Shown one piece after another: positions 47,861 through 57,188 of a DNA stretch of 64,000 nt (its first letter is position 1; each line of letters opens with the position of its first letter). Below the pieces are notes generated by a model. It was given only the letters and a program-made list of their open reading frames with translations, did no database searches and was not told the DNA's origin. Where the stretch lies: the NCBI RefSeq assembly GCF_029945965.1, contig NZ_JAQSDO010000006.1:310001-374000 (forward strand), read 5' to 3'. The stretch is from Thermomonas sp. GTDB lineage: Bacteria > Pseudomonadota > Gammaproteobacteria > Xanthomonadales > Xanthomonadaceae. The translations under genes and the position numbers were made by a program.

Positions 47861-48418
47861 TCAGACCGCCATCAACTCGGCTTCTTTGACCTTGGCGACC
47901 TCATCCACATCCTTGATCGACGCATCCGTCAGCTTCTGGATGTCGGCTTCCGCGCGGCTGGACTCGTCCTCGGTCAGCGTCTTGTCCTTCAGCAGTTCCT
48001 TGACCTGGTGGTTGGCGTCGCGGCGGATGTTGCGGATCGCGACCTTGGCGTCCTCGGCCTCGCTGTGCAAGACCTTGGTCAGGTCGCGGCGACGTTCCTC
48101 GGTCAGGGCCGGGATGTTGAGGCGGATCACGGTGCCGGCAGTCGTCGGGGTCAGGCCCAGGTCAGAACCCAGGATGGCTTTCTCCACCGGGCCGACCATC
48201 TGCTTTTCCCAAGGGGTAATCGTGATCGAGCGCGCATCGGTGATCGCCACGCTGGCCACCTGCGACAGTGGCATGTCTGATCCGTAGTAGTTGACCTTGA
48301 TGTGGTCGACGATCGCCGTATTGGCGCGACCGGTGCGCAGCTTCACCAGGTTGTGGCGTAGCGCCTCGATGCTCTTGCACATGCGGGCCTGGGCGTCATT
48401 CATGATCTCGTTCAGCAT
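47861..48418 (-). CDS. frr: ribosome recycling factor
   Basis: Splits post-termination ribosomes together with EF-G. The 185-residue product, beginning LNEIMNDAQARMCKSIEALR, has the expected L-shaped architecture: the RTGRAN segment (KLRTGRANTAIVDHI), the ITPWEKQMVGPVEKAI stretch and a long C-terminal helix. The start at 48418 has GGAG six bases upstream and gives the exact family length; an ATG four codons earlier is less likely. It is normally next to pyrH; here a CDF exporter gene separates them. Confidence 0.97.
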   Translation of the reverse strand: MLNEIMNDAQARMCKSIEALRHNLVKLRTGRANTAIVDHIKVNYYGSDMPLSQVASVAITDARSITITPWEKQMVGPVEKAILGSDLGLTPTTAGTVIRLNIPALTEERRRDLTKVLHSEAEDAKVAIRNIRRDANHQVKELLKDKTLTEDESSRAEADIQKLTDASIKDVDEVAKVKEAELMAV

Positions 48419-48528
48419 CGCGGGCTCCATCGTCTGCGGTTAACCTCGGGATTATATCCGGGATCGCACGCGGCCCGGCTGCTGGCTGGGAATCGATGGG
48501 TTCCTGCGGGCTATGCGCGAGGATGGCG

Positions 48529-49467
48529 CTAGGCGTGGTGCGGGTCGTTCTCACCATGGCCGCCGTGTGGCGCGCGGTCATGGTCGTCGTGTTCGCAGGC
48601 GCTGCCGCGCTCGATCTGCACGGTTGGATGGTTGATCCCGAATTCCGCGTCCAGGCCATCGTTCAACATGTCGATGAAGGCATCGTGGTCTGCATCATCG
48701 GCACGAACCAGGTGCGCGGTCATCGCGATTTCGCCCGCGCCCAGCGACCAGATGTGCAGGTGGTGCACTGCCGACACACCTTGCTGAGCCAGCAGCCAGT
48801 CGAGCACCCGTTGCTGGTCGATACCGCGTGGAACTGCGTCCATCGCTGCGTTGAACGCATCGCGCAGCAGGCCGAACGAGCCTACCGCGACCACCACCGC
48901 GATCAGCAGCGCGGTAGCCGGATCCAGCCAGGCCCAACCGAACACCCAGATGCCTGCGCCAGCCAACACCGCTGCCACTGACACCGCCGCGTCAGCGATC
49001 AGGTGCAGGTAGGCGCCACGGCGGTTGAGGTCGTGCTCGTGGCCCTCGCGCACCATCCAGGCGGCGCCAAGATTGATCACGATGCCGATCGCCGCGACCA
49101 CCATCACCGGAATACCGGGGACATCGGGTGGCGCGCTGAAGCGGCGGATCGCCTCCCATCCCAGCGCGCCGGAAAACGTCACCAGCAACAGCGCATTGGC
49201 CAATGGCGACAGCAGGGTGGCGCGCCGCCAGCCGTAGGTATGGCGCTCGGTGGGTGCGCGCTTGGCCAACACCGCCGCGCCCCAGGCCAGGCTGAGGCCG
49301 AGCACGTCGCCGAAGTTGTGCAGGGCGTCCGACAGCAATGCCAGCGAGTCGGTGGCGAACCCATATCCGGCCTCGAGCACCGTGTACGCCAGGTTGATCA
49401 GGGTCACCCAGGCGAAGGCACGGGTGGCGTCATGGCGATGGGCGTGGTGATCGTCGTGGGAATGCAT
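48529..49467 (-). CDS. cation diffusion facilitator, probable zinc exporter
   Basis: 312-residue CDF family membrane protein that exchanges a divalent metal for protons. The His/Asp-rich N-terminus (MHSHDDHHAHRHD) and C-terminus (CEHDDHDRAPHGGHGENDPHH) are likely metal-binding. Six helices are predicted. The transport site has two HxxxD motifs: DALHNFGD in helix 2 and LIADAAVS, with the preceding His, in helix 5 (HLIAD). HxxxD/HxxxD is the pattern of zinc-type members such as ZitB and CzcD. It lies between frr and pyrH, normally neighbours, so it was probably inserted there. A 144-nt spacer with a dispersed repeat separates it from pyrH. Confidence 0.9.
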   Translation of the reverse strand: MHSHDDHHAHRHDATRAFAWVTLINLAYTVLEAGYGFATDSLALLSDALHNFGDVLGLSLAWGAAVLAKRAPTERHTYGWRRATLLSPLANALLLVTFSGALGWEAIRRFSAPPDVPGIPVMVVAAIGIVINLGAAWMVREGHEHDLNRRGAYLHLIADAAVSVAAVLAGAGIWVFGWAWLDPATALLIAVVVAVGSFGLLRDAFNAAMDAVPRGIDQQRVLDWLLAQQGVSAVHHLHIWSLGAGEIAMTAHLVRADDADHDAFIDMLNDGLDAEFGINHPTVQIERGSACEHDDHDRAPHGGHGENDPHHA

Positions 49468-49530
49468 GCGTGCATGTTGCCCGAGAAACAGGCGTGGACA
49501 CTATTTCATTGTGGGTCGATCGCAGCATTC

Positions 49531-49591
49531 GCAGGAGCGCCCTTCAGGGTGCGATAGATGCCGCGAATCGCGCCCTGAAGGGCGCTTCTAC
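49531..49591. repeat. dispersed inverted repeat (AGCGCCCTTCAGGGCGC type)
   Basis: Arms 49531-49555 and 49567-49591 match at 22 of 25 positions as inverted repeats around a short central region; the core AGCGCCCTTCAGGG is conserved. It occupies the pyrH-CDF spacer. Repeats of this GTAGGAGCGCC type are widespread in Xanthomonadaceae intergenic regions. It could act as a terminator after pyrH. Confidence 0.8.
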
Positions 49592-49611
49592 AGAAGACCC
49601 ATGCGTCTTTG

Positions 49612-50334
49612 TCAGCTGCGTCCCTGCACCAGGGTGCCGATTGCCTCGCCGCGCAGCAGGCGCAGCAGTACGCCAGGCTGGCTCATGTCGAAGATGCGCA
49701 GTGGCAGGTCGCTGTCCCGGCACAGCGCGAACGCGGCGGTATCCATCACCTGCAGGTTGCGGATGATGACCTCGTCGTAGGTGAGGTTGTCCAGCTTGAC
49801 TGCGTCTGGGTACTTCTTCGGGTCCTTGTCATATACGCCATCGACCTTGGTGGCCTTGACCAGCAGGTCGGCGCCGATTTCGATCGCGCGTAGCGCGGCG
49901 CCGGAGTCGGTGGTGAAGAACGGGTTACCGGTGCCGGCAGCGAAGATCGCGATGCGGCCTTTTTCCAGATGGCGGATCGCGCGGCGGCGGATGTAGTCCT
50001 CGCACACGTCGTTGATCTTGATCGCGCTCATCACCCGCGCCTTGGCGCCCAGTTTTTCCAGCGCATCCTGCATCGCCAGCGCGTTGATCACGGTGGCCAA
50101 CATGCCCATCTGGTCACCGGTCACCCGGTCCATGCCGCCGGCAGCTAGCCCGGCACCGCGGAAGATGTTGCCGCCACCGACGACCAGTGCGATCTCCGCG
50201 CCGGCGTCGCGCGCTTCGATTACCTCGTGGGCCAAACGGCTGATCACCTTGGGATCGATGCCGTAATCCTCGTCGCCCATCAAGGCCTCACCGGATAGCT
50301 TCAACAGGACACGGCGATAGGCCAGGTTCGACAT
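49612..50334 (-). CDS. pyrH: uridylate kinase
   Basis: Hexameric bacterial UMP kinase of the amino-acid kinase fold, producing UDP; allosterically controlled by GTP and UTP. The 240-residue product opens [15 protein letters not shown], then [38 protein letters not shown] (partly) and the C-terminal [23 protein letters not shown] eight bases before the ATG at 50334 selects that start over an upstream ATG at 50394. tsf would normally be its neighbour; an RND efflux operon lies between them here. Confidence 0.96.
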   Translation of the reverse strand: MSNLAYRRVLLKLSGEALMGDEDYGIDPKVISRLAHEVIEARDAGAEIALVVGGGNIFRGAGLAAGGMDRVTGDQMGMLATVINALAMQDALEKLGAKARVMSAIKINDVCEDYIRRRAIRHLEKGRIAIFAAGTGNPFFTTDSGAALRAIEIGADLLVKATKVDGVYDKDPKKYPDAVKLDNLTYDEVIIRNLQVMDTAAFALCRDSDLPLRIFDMSQPGVLLRLLRGEAIGTLVQGRS

Positions 50335-50406
50335 GCTGCAAACTCCGTTAAGTGCGGGGACGGGCGTGGTGTTGCGCGGAAAGCGGGGAACCAAACCCGA
50401 AAGATT

Positions 50407-53400
50407 CTAGCTGATGCTGGCCGTTCTATCGCCGGGCGTGTCCGCCGAGGATCCTCGACGCACCAGCATCAATTGGAACAGCACTGGCATTACCAGCAGT
50501 ACCAGCGGCAATTGCACAAGCAGCCCGGACACGATGGCGACTGCAAGCGGTTGCTGCATCGCCGAGCCCTGGCCGATGGCAAACGCCAGCGGAAGCAGGG
50601 TCAGGATCGCGGCCAGCGTGGTCATCGCGATTGGCCGCATACGGTTGTTGCCGGCCGCGACCAGGGCTTCGATCGAGTGGCCGTCCTCGGCCACCAGGTC
50701 GCGGTATTCGGAAAAATAGAAGATCGCGACCTCGGTGACGATGCCCACGATCATGGTCATGCCCATCATCGCCGAAATGTTGAGTTCCAGCCCCGTCACC
50801 CATAGCCCGACGAACACCGCCGAGATCGCCAGCAGCGGCATCGCCATGATCGCCAGCGCTATCCGGAAGCTTTCGTACAGGAACAGCAGCAGCAGGAACA
50901 CCAGCGCGATTGCCGCAGCGAACACGAGCATGAGCCCGCGGAACGCTATTTGCTGCTGCTGGTAAAGCCCACCCAGTTCGAAACGCATGCCGGCCGGCAG
51001 CATGCCCTTGGCGGAGATGCTCTTTTGCACGTCGGCGATCACCGAACCCATGTCGCGACCGCTGATCCGGCCGGTGACCGCGACCATGCGCTTGAGGTTC
51101 TCGCGGTCGATCTGCGGTTGTCCGCTGACGGCGTGGATCTCGGCCACGCGCTTGAGCGGGAACAGGTGGCCGTCGCCGGCGCGCAGCTGCAGTTCGCCCA
51201 GTTTCTTCTCCGAGGAGCGGATGCCTGCGGGCGTCCAGACCCGCACGCCGATCATCTTGATGTCGCCAAGCACCGAGGTGGTGACGTTGCCGCCGATCGC
51301 GGTGTCGAGCAGCCGGGTCACTTCATCGGGGGTGACGCCTTCCAGCGCGGCGCGGGCACGGTCGACGCGGATCTCCATGGCATCGCCCGCGGGCACGATG
51401 CCGTCATTGACGTCCACCACGCCGGGGATCGCGCGGATTGCAGCGGCAATCTTCCCGGCCGCGGCATCGAGCTGTTTCGGCTGGTCCGAATACAGCTTGA
51501 CCTCGATCGGTTGCGGTACTGCTGTGAGATCGCCGATGACATCCTCGAGCAGCTGCAGCAGCTCGATATTGAGTCCGGGGATCTGTGCTTCGATCTTGCC
51601 GCGGATGTCGTTCATGACCTGGTCGATGGGCGGCCGCGAACCGTTTTTCAGGCGGATGAAGAAGTCGCCCTCGTTGGCCTCGGTGAGGCCGCCGCCGAGT
51701 TGCGCGCCGGTGCGGCGGGAATACGTCGAGACGCTGGGATTGTCGCGGATGATCTTCTCGACCTGGCGCAGCAGGCGGTCGGTCTCGGTCAGCGAGGTGC
51801 CGGGTGCCGAACGATAGTCGAGGATGAAGCCGCCTTCGTCCATCACCGGCATGAACCCGGAGCCGACGTTGGCATAGGCCAGCAGGCCCAGCGCCAGCAA
51901 CGGTACCAGGCCGACCAGCAGCAGCAGGGGACGCACCACCAGCCGCGGCAGCAGCGCGCTGTAACGGGTATGCAGCCAGCGCATCATTCGACCGTCCGGC
52001 TTTTCGACCGCATCCTTCTCGCCGAGGAATTTGTCGGCCAGCAGTGGCACCGCCAGCCAGGTGATCAGGAACGACAGGATCAGGCTGGCCGCCATGGTCA
52101 GCGACAGCGCCTTGAAGAAGGCACCTGTGACGCCGGTGAGGAAGGCCAGCGGCAGGAAGATGATGATGGTCGAGGCCGACGAGCCGATCAGCGGCTGCGA
52201 GAACTCGCGCGCCGCGGCCATCACCCGGCCGTGGTGGTCGCCGCCGCTGCCGTGCAGGCGGCGCACGATGTGCTCGGTCATCACGATCGCGTCGTCGATG
52301 ATCAGGCCGACCGCGGCCGCCATGCCGCCGAGCGTCATGATGTTGAAACTCATGTTCAGCGCCTGCAGCAGCACCACGGTCGCGGCCAGCGCGGCCGGCA
52401 CCACCAGGATCGCGATCAGGGTGATCTTGCCGTTGCGCAGGAACAACCACAGCACCAATGCCGCCAGCAGCACGCCGATCAGGATCGCATCGCGCACGCT
52501 GGCCGCCGAGGCCACGACCAGTTCGCTCTGGTCGTACCAGCTGGCGAGCTTGACCCCGGCCGGCAACTGGTCCTGCGCCTGCTGCAGGCGCGCATGCACG
52601 TCCTTGGCCAGCTGCACGCTGTTGCTGCCGGGCTGCTGGTAGATGTTGACCAGTACCGCGTCGTGGCCATCAGCGGTGACCCGGATCCATTGCGGGGTCA
52701 CGCCCTTGATCACGCGTGCGACATCTTCCAGCCGGACCAGCTTGCCGTTGTCACCGGTCTTGATCACGGTCTGGCGGATTTCGTCCAGATTCCGGAAACG
52801 GGTGTCGGCAACCGCCAGGTAGAGCTTGTAGTGGTCCTCCAGCCGGCCCACGGCCTGGACGACGTTGGACGCCGACAGTGCGTTGGACACGTCGGCCAGG
52901 CTGAGGTCGTAGACGGCCAGCTGGGCCGGGTTGACGATCGCCTGGAATTCCTCCTGCGCGCCGCCGACCACGTCCACGCGCGCCACGCCCGGGATGCCCG
53001 CAAGCAGTGGTCTCAGTGCGAATTGCGCCAGGTCGTGCAGTTGCGCCGGGCTGGCCTGGTCCGAGGTCAGGCTGTAGGCCATGATCGGGAATACCGTCGG
53101 ATCCATCCGCCGGGTCTCGATGGTGGTGCCCTGCGGCAGTTGCGGCTGCAGCTGGGTCATCGCCTGCGCGATCTGCAGCGCGGCCTGGGGCATGTCGTGG
53201 CCCCAGTCGAAGTTGATCGAGACATCGGCGGTGCCGCGACTCACCTTGGAGCGGATGTTGAGCACCCCGGGGACGCGCTGGATAGCCTCCTCGACCGGGC
53301 GCATCACTTCCAGCTCCATCTGCTCGGCCGGCCGGTCGCCGGCGTCGACGCTGACCACCACGCGCGGGAAGTCCACGGACGGGAACAGGCTGACGGGCAG

Positions 53401-53487
53401 GTTCAGGGCGGCCATGCCGCCACCGATGACCAGCAATGCCAGGAAGAACAGGATCGAACGCCGGTGTGCCTGAAGCCAGTCGCTCAT
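50407..53487 (-). CDS. RND efflux pump inner-membrane permease
   Basis: Proton-driven RND transporter of 1026 residues with the two-fold repeat of 12 helices and two large periplasmic loops. The N-terminus (WLQAHRRSILFFLALLVIGG, FPSVDFPRVVVSV) and helix 4 with the paired aspartates (GLIIDDAIVMTE) are visible. In helix 10, where drug-type (HAE-1) pumps have a key Lys, the sequence reads GIVTEVAIFYFSEYRD, with Glu. That mixture does not fit the classic HAE-1 or heavy-metal (HME) patterns, so the substrate is uncertain. The adaptor and outer-membrane factor genes are directly upstream in the same direction, completing a tripartite pump. It precedes pyrH. Confidence 0.9.
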   Translation of the reverse strand: MSDWLQAHRRSILFFLALLVIGGGMAALNLPVSLFPSVDFPRVVVSVDAGDRPAEQMELEVMRPVEEAIQRVPGVLNIRSKVSRGTADVSINFDWGHDMPQAALQIAQAMTQLQPQLPQGTTIETRRMDPTVFPIMAYSLTSDQASPAQLHDLAQFALRPLLAGIPGVARVDVVGGAQEEFQAIVNPAQLAVYDLSLADVSNALSASNVVQAVGRLEDHYKLYLAVADTRFRNLDEIRQTVIKTGDNGKLVRLEDVARVIKGVTPQWIRVTADGHDAVLVNIYQQPGSNSVQLAKDVHARLQQAQDQLPAGVKLASWYDQSELVVASAASVRDAILIGVLLAALVLWLFLRNGKITLIAILVVPAALAATVVLLQALNMSFNIMTLGGMAAAVGLIIDDAIVMTEHIVRRLHGSGGDHHGRVMAAAREFSQPLIGSSASTIIIFLPLAFLTGVTGAFFKALSLTMAASLILSFLITWLAVPLLADKFLGEKDAVEKPDGRMMRWLHTRYSALLPRLVVRPLLLLVGLVPLLALGLLAYANVGSGFMPVMDEGGFILDYRSAPGTSLTETDRLLRQVEKIIRDNPSVSTYSRRTGAQLGGGLTEANEGDFFIRLKNGSRPPIDQVMNDIRGKIEAQIPGLNIELLQLLEDVIGDLTAVPQPIEVKLYSDQPKQLDAAAGKIAAAIRAIPGVVDVNDGIVPAGDAMEIRVDRARAALEGVTPDEVTRLLDTAIGGNVTTSVLGDIKMIGVRVWTPAGIRSSEKKLGELQLRAGDGHLFPLKRVAEIHAVSGQPQIDRENLKRMVAVTGRISGRDMGSVIADVQKSISAKGMLPAGMRFELGGLYQQQQIAFRGLMLVFAAAIALVFLLLLFLYESFRIALAIMAMPLLAISAVFVGLWVTGLELNISAMMGMTMIVGIVTEVAIFYFSEYRDLVAEDGHSIEALVAAGNNRMRPIAMTTLAAILTLLPLAFAIGQGSAMQQPLAVAIVSGLLVQLPLVLLVMPVLFQLMLVRRGSSADTPGDRTASIS

Positions 53488-53518
53488 CGCGGTGCCCGCT
53501 GGCCGGATGTCAGTGTCA

Positions 53519-54583
53519 TTACTGGCCGGCCTTTGCCGTCACGACGCGGACCGGCATGCCGTCGTTGAGTTCGTAGTTGCCGCTGACCACGACCGGGAGC
53601 GCAGGATCCAGCTTGCCGTCGACGCCGATCAGGTCGCCGGATTCGACGCGCACCTGCACGCTGATCCGCCTGGCGTGTCCGTTGGCCACCTGGAACAGGT
53701 AGGCGCCGTCGCTGTCGGTCAGTACCGCATCGCGCGGAAGCACGAATACCTCCGGCGAGCGCAGGGCGATATCCCCGCGCACCTTCAGCGCCGGCAGCAT
53801 GGTCGGCGAGGCGGCATCGACCTGCACCGACACGTCTACCAGCTGGGTCTTGGCATCAATCACGCCGAAGACCTGCGTGATCTTCGCCGCGACCGATGTT
53901 CCGCTGAACACGGGAGACAATTGCACCGCCATGCCCGGTGCCAGCCGCTCGATGTCTTCGGGTTCGGCGCCCAGCAACGCATGTTCCGCGCCGGCTTCGG
54001 AGACCTGCAGCACCGTCGTCCCGGCCGCCACCCGGTCGCCCTGCTGCGCCGACAGGCTGGACACGATGCCGTCGCGCGAGGCCCGGACCTGCTGGGTGCC
54101 GGGCGCCGCGCCGAGTTTGCGCTGCACCTCCAGCGCGGCATCGGCATCGGCCAGCGCCTTGCGTGCAGTGGCCAGTTGCGATTGCGTCGCCAGCCGCTCG
54201 TTGGCCAGTTCCTGCGTACGCTTGAGTTCACCGCGTGCCAGTTCGAGCGTGGACTGGGCTTGGACGTAGGCGCCCGAGGCGCTGGGGTCGGTCTCCACAT
54301 CCAGCAGGGCCTGCCCTTTCCGGACCGGTTCGCCGGCGCGCACCCGCAGCCGGGAGACCAGCACCGGCCGCGCGAAACTGATGTTCTCGACCGCGCCCGG
54401 ATCCTGTACGACCACCCCGTACAGGGTCAGCGTTTCGTCGAGTATCTGCCTGCGTAGCGGCGTGGTCCGCACCTGGACGCTGCCATTGGCGGCATCGGGG
54501 GCCGCGTTGCCGTTGCTTCCGCTACTGCAGGCGGAAACCAGCAGGATCACAGCGCACAGGACCGGCCATTGTTTGTGCGTCAT
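53519..54583 (-). CDS. RND efflux periplasmic adaptor (membrane fusion protein)
   Basis: 354-residue lipoprotein adaptor linking the RND pump and the outer-membrane channel. Lipobox LVSAC (acylated Cys near residue 19) follows a short signal peptide. Then come a barrel-sandwich/lipoyl-like half (LVSRLRVRAGEPVRKGQALL), a coiled-coil hairpin (about 105-160, SAYVQAQSTLELARGELKRT-like), the second lipoyl half (RASRDGIVSSLSAQQGDRVAAG) and beta-barrel/membrane-proximal domains. The start overlaps the stop of the outer-membrane factor gene (ATGA). The His-rich metal motifs of CusB-type adaptors are absent. Confidence 0.9.
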   Translation of the reverse strand: MTHKQWPVLCAVILLVSACSSGSNGNAAPDAANGSVQVRTTPLRRQILDETLTLYGVVVQDPGAVENISFARPVLVSRLRVRAGEPVRKGQALLDVETDPSASGAYVQAQSTLELARGELKRTQELANERLATQSQLATARKALADADAALEVQRKLGAAPGTQQVRASRDGIVSSLSAQQGDRVAAGTTVLQVSEAGAEHALLGAEPEDIERLAPGMAVQLSPVFSGTSVAAKITQVFGVIDAKTQLVDVSVQVDAASPTMLPALKVRGDIALRSPEVFVLPRDAVLTDSDGAYLFQVANGHARRISVQVRVESGDLIGVDGKLDPALPVVVSGNYELNDGMPVRVVTAKAGQ

Positions 54584-56031
54584 CGTGCTTGCTCCACTTT
54601 TGTCGGCGTCGTGGTCATTGGCGCTGCCGTCCCTGGTTCCGGATCGCCCGCTGCGGGCGTGTCTGTCGCATCTGCGGGCAGGGCGCTGCCGAGCAGGCCC
54701 TGCAGGCCAATTTCCTGCTCGCGCAGGGCCTGCTCGAGTTTCAGTACTTCCATCTGCGCCGACAGCAGTGCATCGCGCTGGTTGGCGTAGGTCAGGACGT
54801 CGATGCCGCCGGCGCTGTAGGCGGCCTGCGAATGCGCGGACAGGTCGTGCAGTCCGGCGACCGACGCCTGCGCTGCAGCCAGCTGTTCGCGCGCCAGTGC
54901 ACGGTCGTCGAGGATGACCTCGATTTCCGCGGTGGCGGCGGCCAGCCGTGCCTGGTAATCGTCGTACAGGCGCTGGCGGGTGACCTTCTCGATCGCGATG
55001 TTGCCGCGGTTGCCGTTGAAGATCGGCAGCGACAGCGACAGCCCGAATCCGGTGGTGTAAATGCCGCTGGTATCGCGGGCGTGGTTGAAGCCGATCGACA
55101 TCATCGGGAACTGTGCAACTACCGCTGCGCGATATTTCTCGTCCTGACTGCTGTAGCCCGCGGCGAGCGCGCGCAGGTCGGGGCGGATCTCCGGCAGCTG
55201 CTGGAGCAATGCGCGCACCCGGGTTGCATCGACGTGCAGCGGTGCGTCGTCACCAACCAGGCGCAGCTGTATGCCTGGATCCAGGCCGAGCAGATTGTTC
55301 AGGTCGTGGCGGTTTTTCGCCAGCGTGCGTTGCGTGTCGCGTTTTTTCTGCTCCACGCCCTGTAGCGCCGCATAATCGGTAGCGACGGCATCGACGGTGA
55401 CGTTGCCGTCATCGAAGGCCCGGCGCAGCCGCGCCTGGCGGTCGACGAACAGGGCGCGTTGGTGTTCGAGCAGCGCCAGCAGGCGTTCGCCTTCGACGCT
55501 GCGCACGAACAGCAGCCGCGCCTGCGCGACGACCTGCCACTCCTGCCACAGCAGTTCCTGCTCGCCCCGGGTCTGTGCCGCGCGTGCGGAGGCGTGTTCG
55601 GCAGAGCGGCGCAGCAGCGCGTTGATGTCGTAGCTGAGGCCTAGCCCGAACGCATTGGTGTTGCTTCCGGCGATGTTGCCGGACGGATGGTCGGCGCTGA
55701 GCGAGAGCTGCGGGTCGGGTAGCAGTCCGGCGGCGAAGGCCTGCGCGCGCGCGATGCCGACGGCGTCGCGCGCGACCCGCAAGTCGGGATTGTTGGCGAC
55801 CGCGAGCATCGCGGTCTCGGTCATGTCCAGGCCGTCGCCGGGATCGAAGCGATGCGTACGCAGGGCTGGCAGCGGCATCGCCTCGGGGCTGACCTGGATG
55901 GCGTCCACGCCGATGCGGTGCGAATGCGTGTCCAGCGGGTGCGGCACGTAGGCCGCACAGGCGGCGAGGCCCAGCGTCAGCAGGAGCGTGGCGGATTTCC
56001 GCAGGGAGATGATGCTTGGTGCAGGATGCAT
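54580..56031 (-). CDS. TolC-family outer-membrane efflux lipoprotein
   Basis: 483-residue outer-membrane factor. Signal peptide with lipobox LAAC (LLLTLGLAACAAYVPHP) makes it a lipoprotein, as in OprM and CusC. Two repeated helical/strand halves with the TolC pattern follow: NNPDLRVARDAVGIARAQAFAAGLLPDPQLSLSADHP (partly) in the first and ARDTSGIYTTGFGLSLSLPIFNGNRGNIA (partly) in the second. No clear ribosome-binding site separates the ATG at 56031 from one nine codons upstream; the later start gives the better signal peptide. First gene of the putative efflux operon, 124 nt after tsf. Confidence 0.88.
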   Translation of the reverse strand: MHPAPSIISLRKSATLLLTLGLAACAAYVPHPLDTHSHRIGVDAIQVSPEAMPLPALRTHRFDPGDGLDMTETAMLAVANNPDLRVARDAVGIARAQAFAAGLLPDPQLSLSADHPSGNIAGSNTNAFGLGLSYDINALLRRSAEHASARAAQTRGEQELLWQEWQVVAQARLLFVRSVEGERLLALLEHQRALFVDRQARLRRAFDDGNVTVDAVATDYAALQGVEQKKRDTQRTLAKNRHDLNNLLGLDPGIQLRLVGDDAPLHVDATRVRALLQQLPEIRPDLRALAAGYSSQDEKYRAAVVAQFPMMSIGFNHARDTSGIYTTGFGLSLSLPIFNGNRGNIAIEKVTRQRLYDDYQARLAAATAEIEVILDDRALAREQLAAAQASVAGLHDLSAHSQAAYSAGGIDVLTYANQRDALLSAQMEVLKLEQALREQEIGLQGLLGSALPADATDTPAAGDPEPGTAAPMTTTPTKVEQAR

Positions 56032-56104
56032 GGTCTGCTTGTCTGAGAGTCGCTGCACTCTAGCCGATGGTTTCTACGCCAAGTGTTAGCAAGCTGCGAA
56101 AACA

Positions 56105-56132
56105 AAAAACCCGCGATCGCTCGCGGGTTTTT
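56105..56132 (-). terminator. intrinsic terminator after tsf
   Basis: AAAAACCCGCGA (56105-56116) and TCGCGGGTTTTT (56121-56132) form a perfect 12-bp stem with a four-base loop; on the minus strand it ends in TTTTTTG. It lies 24 nt after the tsf stop. The rpsB-tsf operon thus ends here, and the efflux genes need a promoter of their own in the following 75 nt. Confidence 0.88.
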
Positions 56133-56155
56133 CGTGGATCGGATGTTGCGGAAAA

Positions 56156-57034
56156 TCAGACCTGCATCGCCTTGGCGACTTCGGCGGCGTAGTCCTCGAC
56201 CACCTTCTCGATGCCTTCGCCCACCGCAAGGCGGGTGAACGACACCACGTCGGCGCCGGCAGCCTTCATCGCCTGCTCGACGGTCTGGTCGGTGTTCAGC
56301 ACGTAGGGCTGGCCGTACAGGCTTACTTCGTTGACGATCTTGGCAAGCTTGCCGCCGATGATCTTCTCGAGGATTTCAGCTGGCTTGGCCTTGTCCTTTT
56401 CGGACATCTTGGCCAGCTCGATTTCCTTTTCCTTGGCCACGAAGTCGGCCGGCACGTCGGCCGCCTTGTTGTACGGCGGGTTCATCGCCGCCACGTGCAT
56501 GGCCACGCCACGTGCCAGCTCGGCATCGCCACCGGCCAGGTCGACGACAACGCCGATCTTGCCGCTGTGGACATACGCAGCCACGTTGTTCTTGCTGTTG
56601 ACGCTCACCATGCGACGCACCTGCACGTTCTCGCCGACCTTGGCGATCACGGCGGCGCGGGCTTCTTCGACGGTTGCGCCGGAGGGCAGGGTGACCGACT
56701 TGAGTGCCTCGACGTCGGCGACGCCGGACGCCAGCGCAGCAGCGGCGACGGCATTGGCGAAGTCCAGGAAGTTGTCGTCCTTGGCTACGAAATCGGTTTC
56801 GGAATTGACTTCGACCAGCACGGCCTTGCCGCTGTCCTGGGCCATCACGATGAGGCCTTCAGCGGTGACGCGGCTGGCCTTCTTGTCGGCCTTGGCCAGA
56901 CCGGACTTGCGCAAGGCCTCGGCGGCGGCGTCGATGTCGCCAGCGGTTTCGCTGAGCGCCTTCTTGCACTCCATCATGCCGGCGCCAGTGCGCTCGCGCA
57001 GTTCCTTGACCTGGGATGCAGTGATATCTGCCAT
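56156..57034 (-). CDS. tsf: translation elongation factor Ts
   Basis: Nucleotide exchange factor that recycles EF-Tu. The 292-residue product starts with [20 protein letters not shown] (partly), the signature [13 protein letters not shown], and has the second signature [18 protein letters not shown] six bases before the ATG at 57034 supports this start over an earlier ATG at 57088. It follows rpsB as usual; the spacer of 154 nt contains a perfect hairpin. A strong terminator follows. Confidence 0.97.
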   Translation of the reverse strand: MADITASQVKELRERTGAGMMECKKALSETAGDIDAAAEALRKSGLAKADKKASRVTAEGLIVMAQDSGKAVLVEVNSETDFVAKDDNFLDFANAVAAAALASGVADVEALKSVTLPSGATVEEARAAVIAKVGENVQVRRMVSVNSKNNVAAYVHSGKIGVVVDLAGGDAELARGVAMHVAAMNPPYNKAADVPADFVAKEKEIELAKMSEKDKAKPAEILEKIIGGKLAKIVNEVSLYGQPYVLNTDQTVEQAMKAAGADVVSFTRLAVGEGIEKVVEDYAAEVAKAMQV

Positions 57035-57154
57035 GGGTAACCTCAATCGGTGGATAGGGCGGGCCTTGGCCCGCCGAAAGGCATGCACGGAATTCCGCGC
57101 ATGCGGATGTGGGGATGGCGCCGCGCAGCATGGCGCGACCGCATCACACGCCCA

Positions 57155-57178
57155 TTACTCCCCGCTTGCGGGGAGTAA
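57155..57178. terminator. perfect stem-loop between rpsB and tsf
   Basis: TTACTCCCCGC (57155-57165) and GCGGGGAGTAA (57168-57178) are exactly complementary with a two-base loop. It starts 11 nt past the rpsB stop. Without a following T-run, it is more likely a partial terminator or mRNA-stabilising hairpin that sets the rpsB:tsf ratio than a full stop. Confidence 0.55.
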
Positions 57179-57188
57179 GAGACATTTG

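Noticed and set aside
50950-53568. 872-codon open frame on the plus strand
   Set aside because: Antisense to the RND permease gene; His/Arg/Gln/Asp-rich low-complexity product typical of G+C-rich shadow frames.
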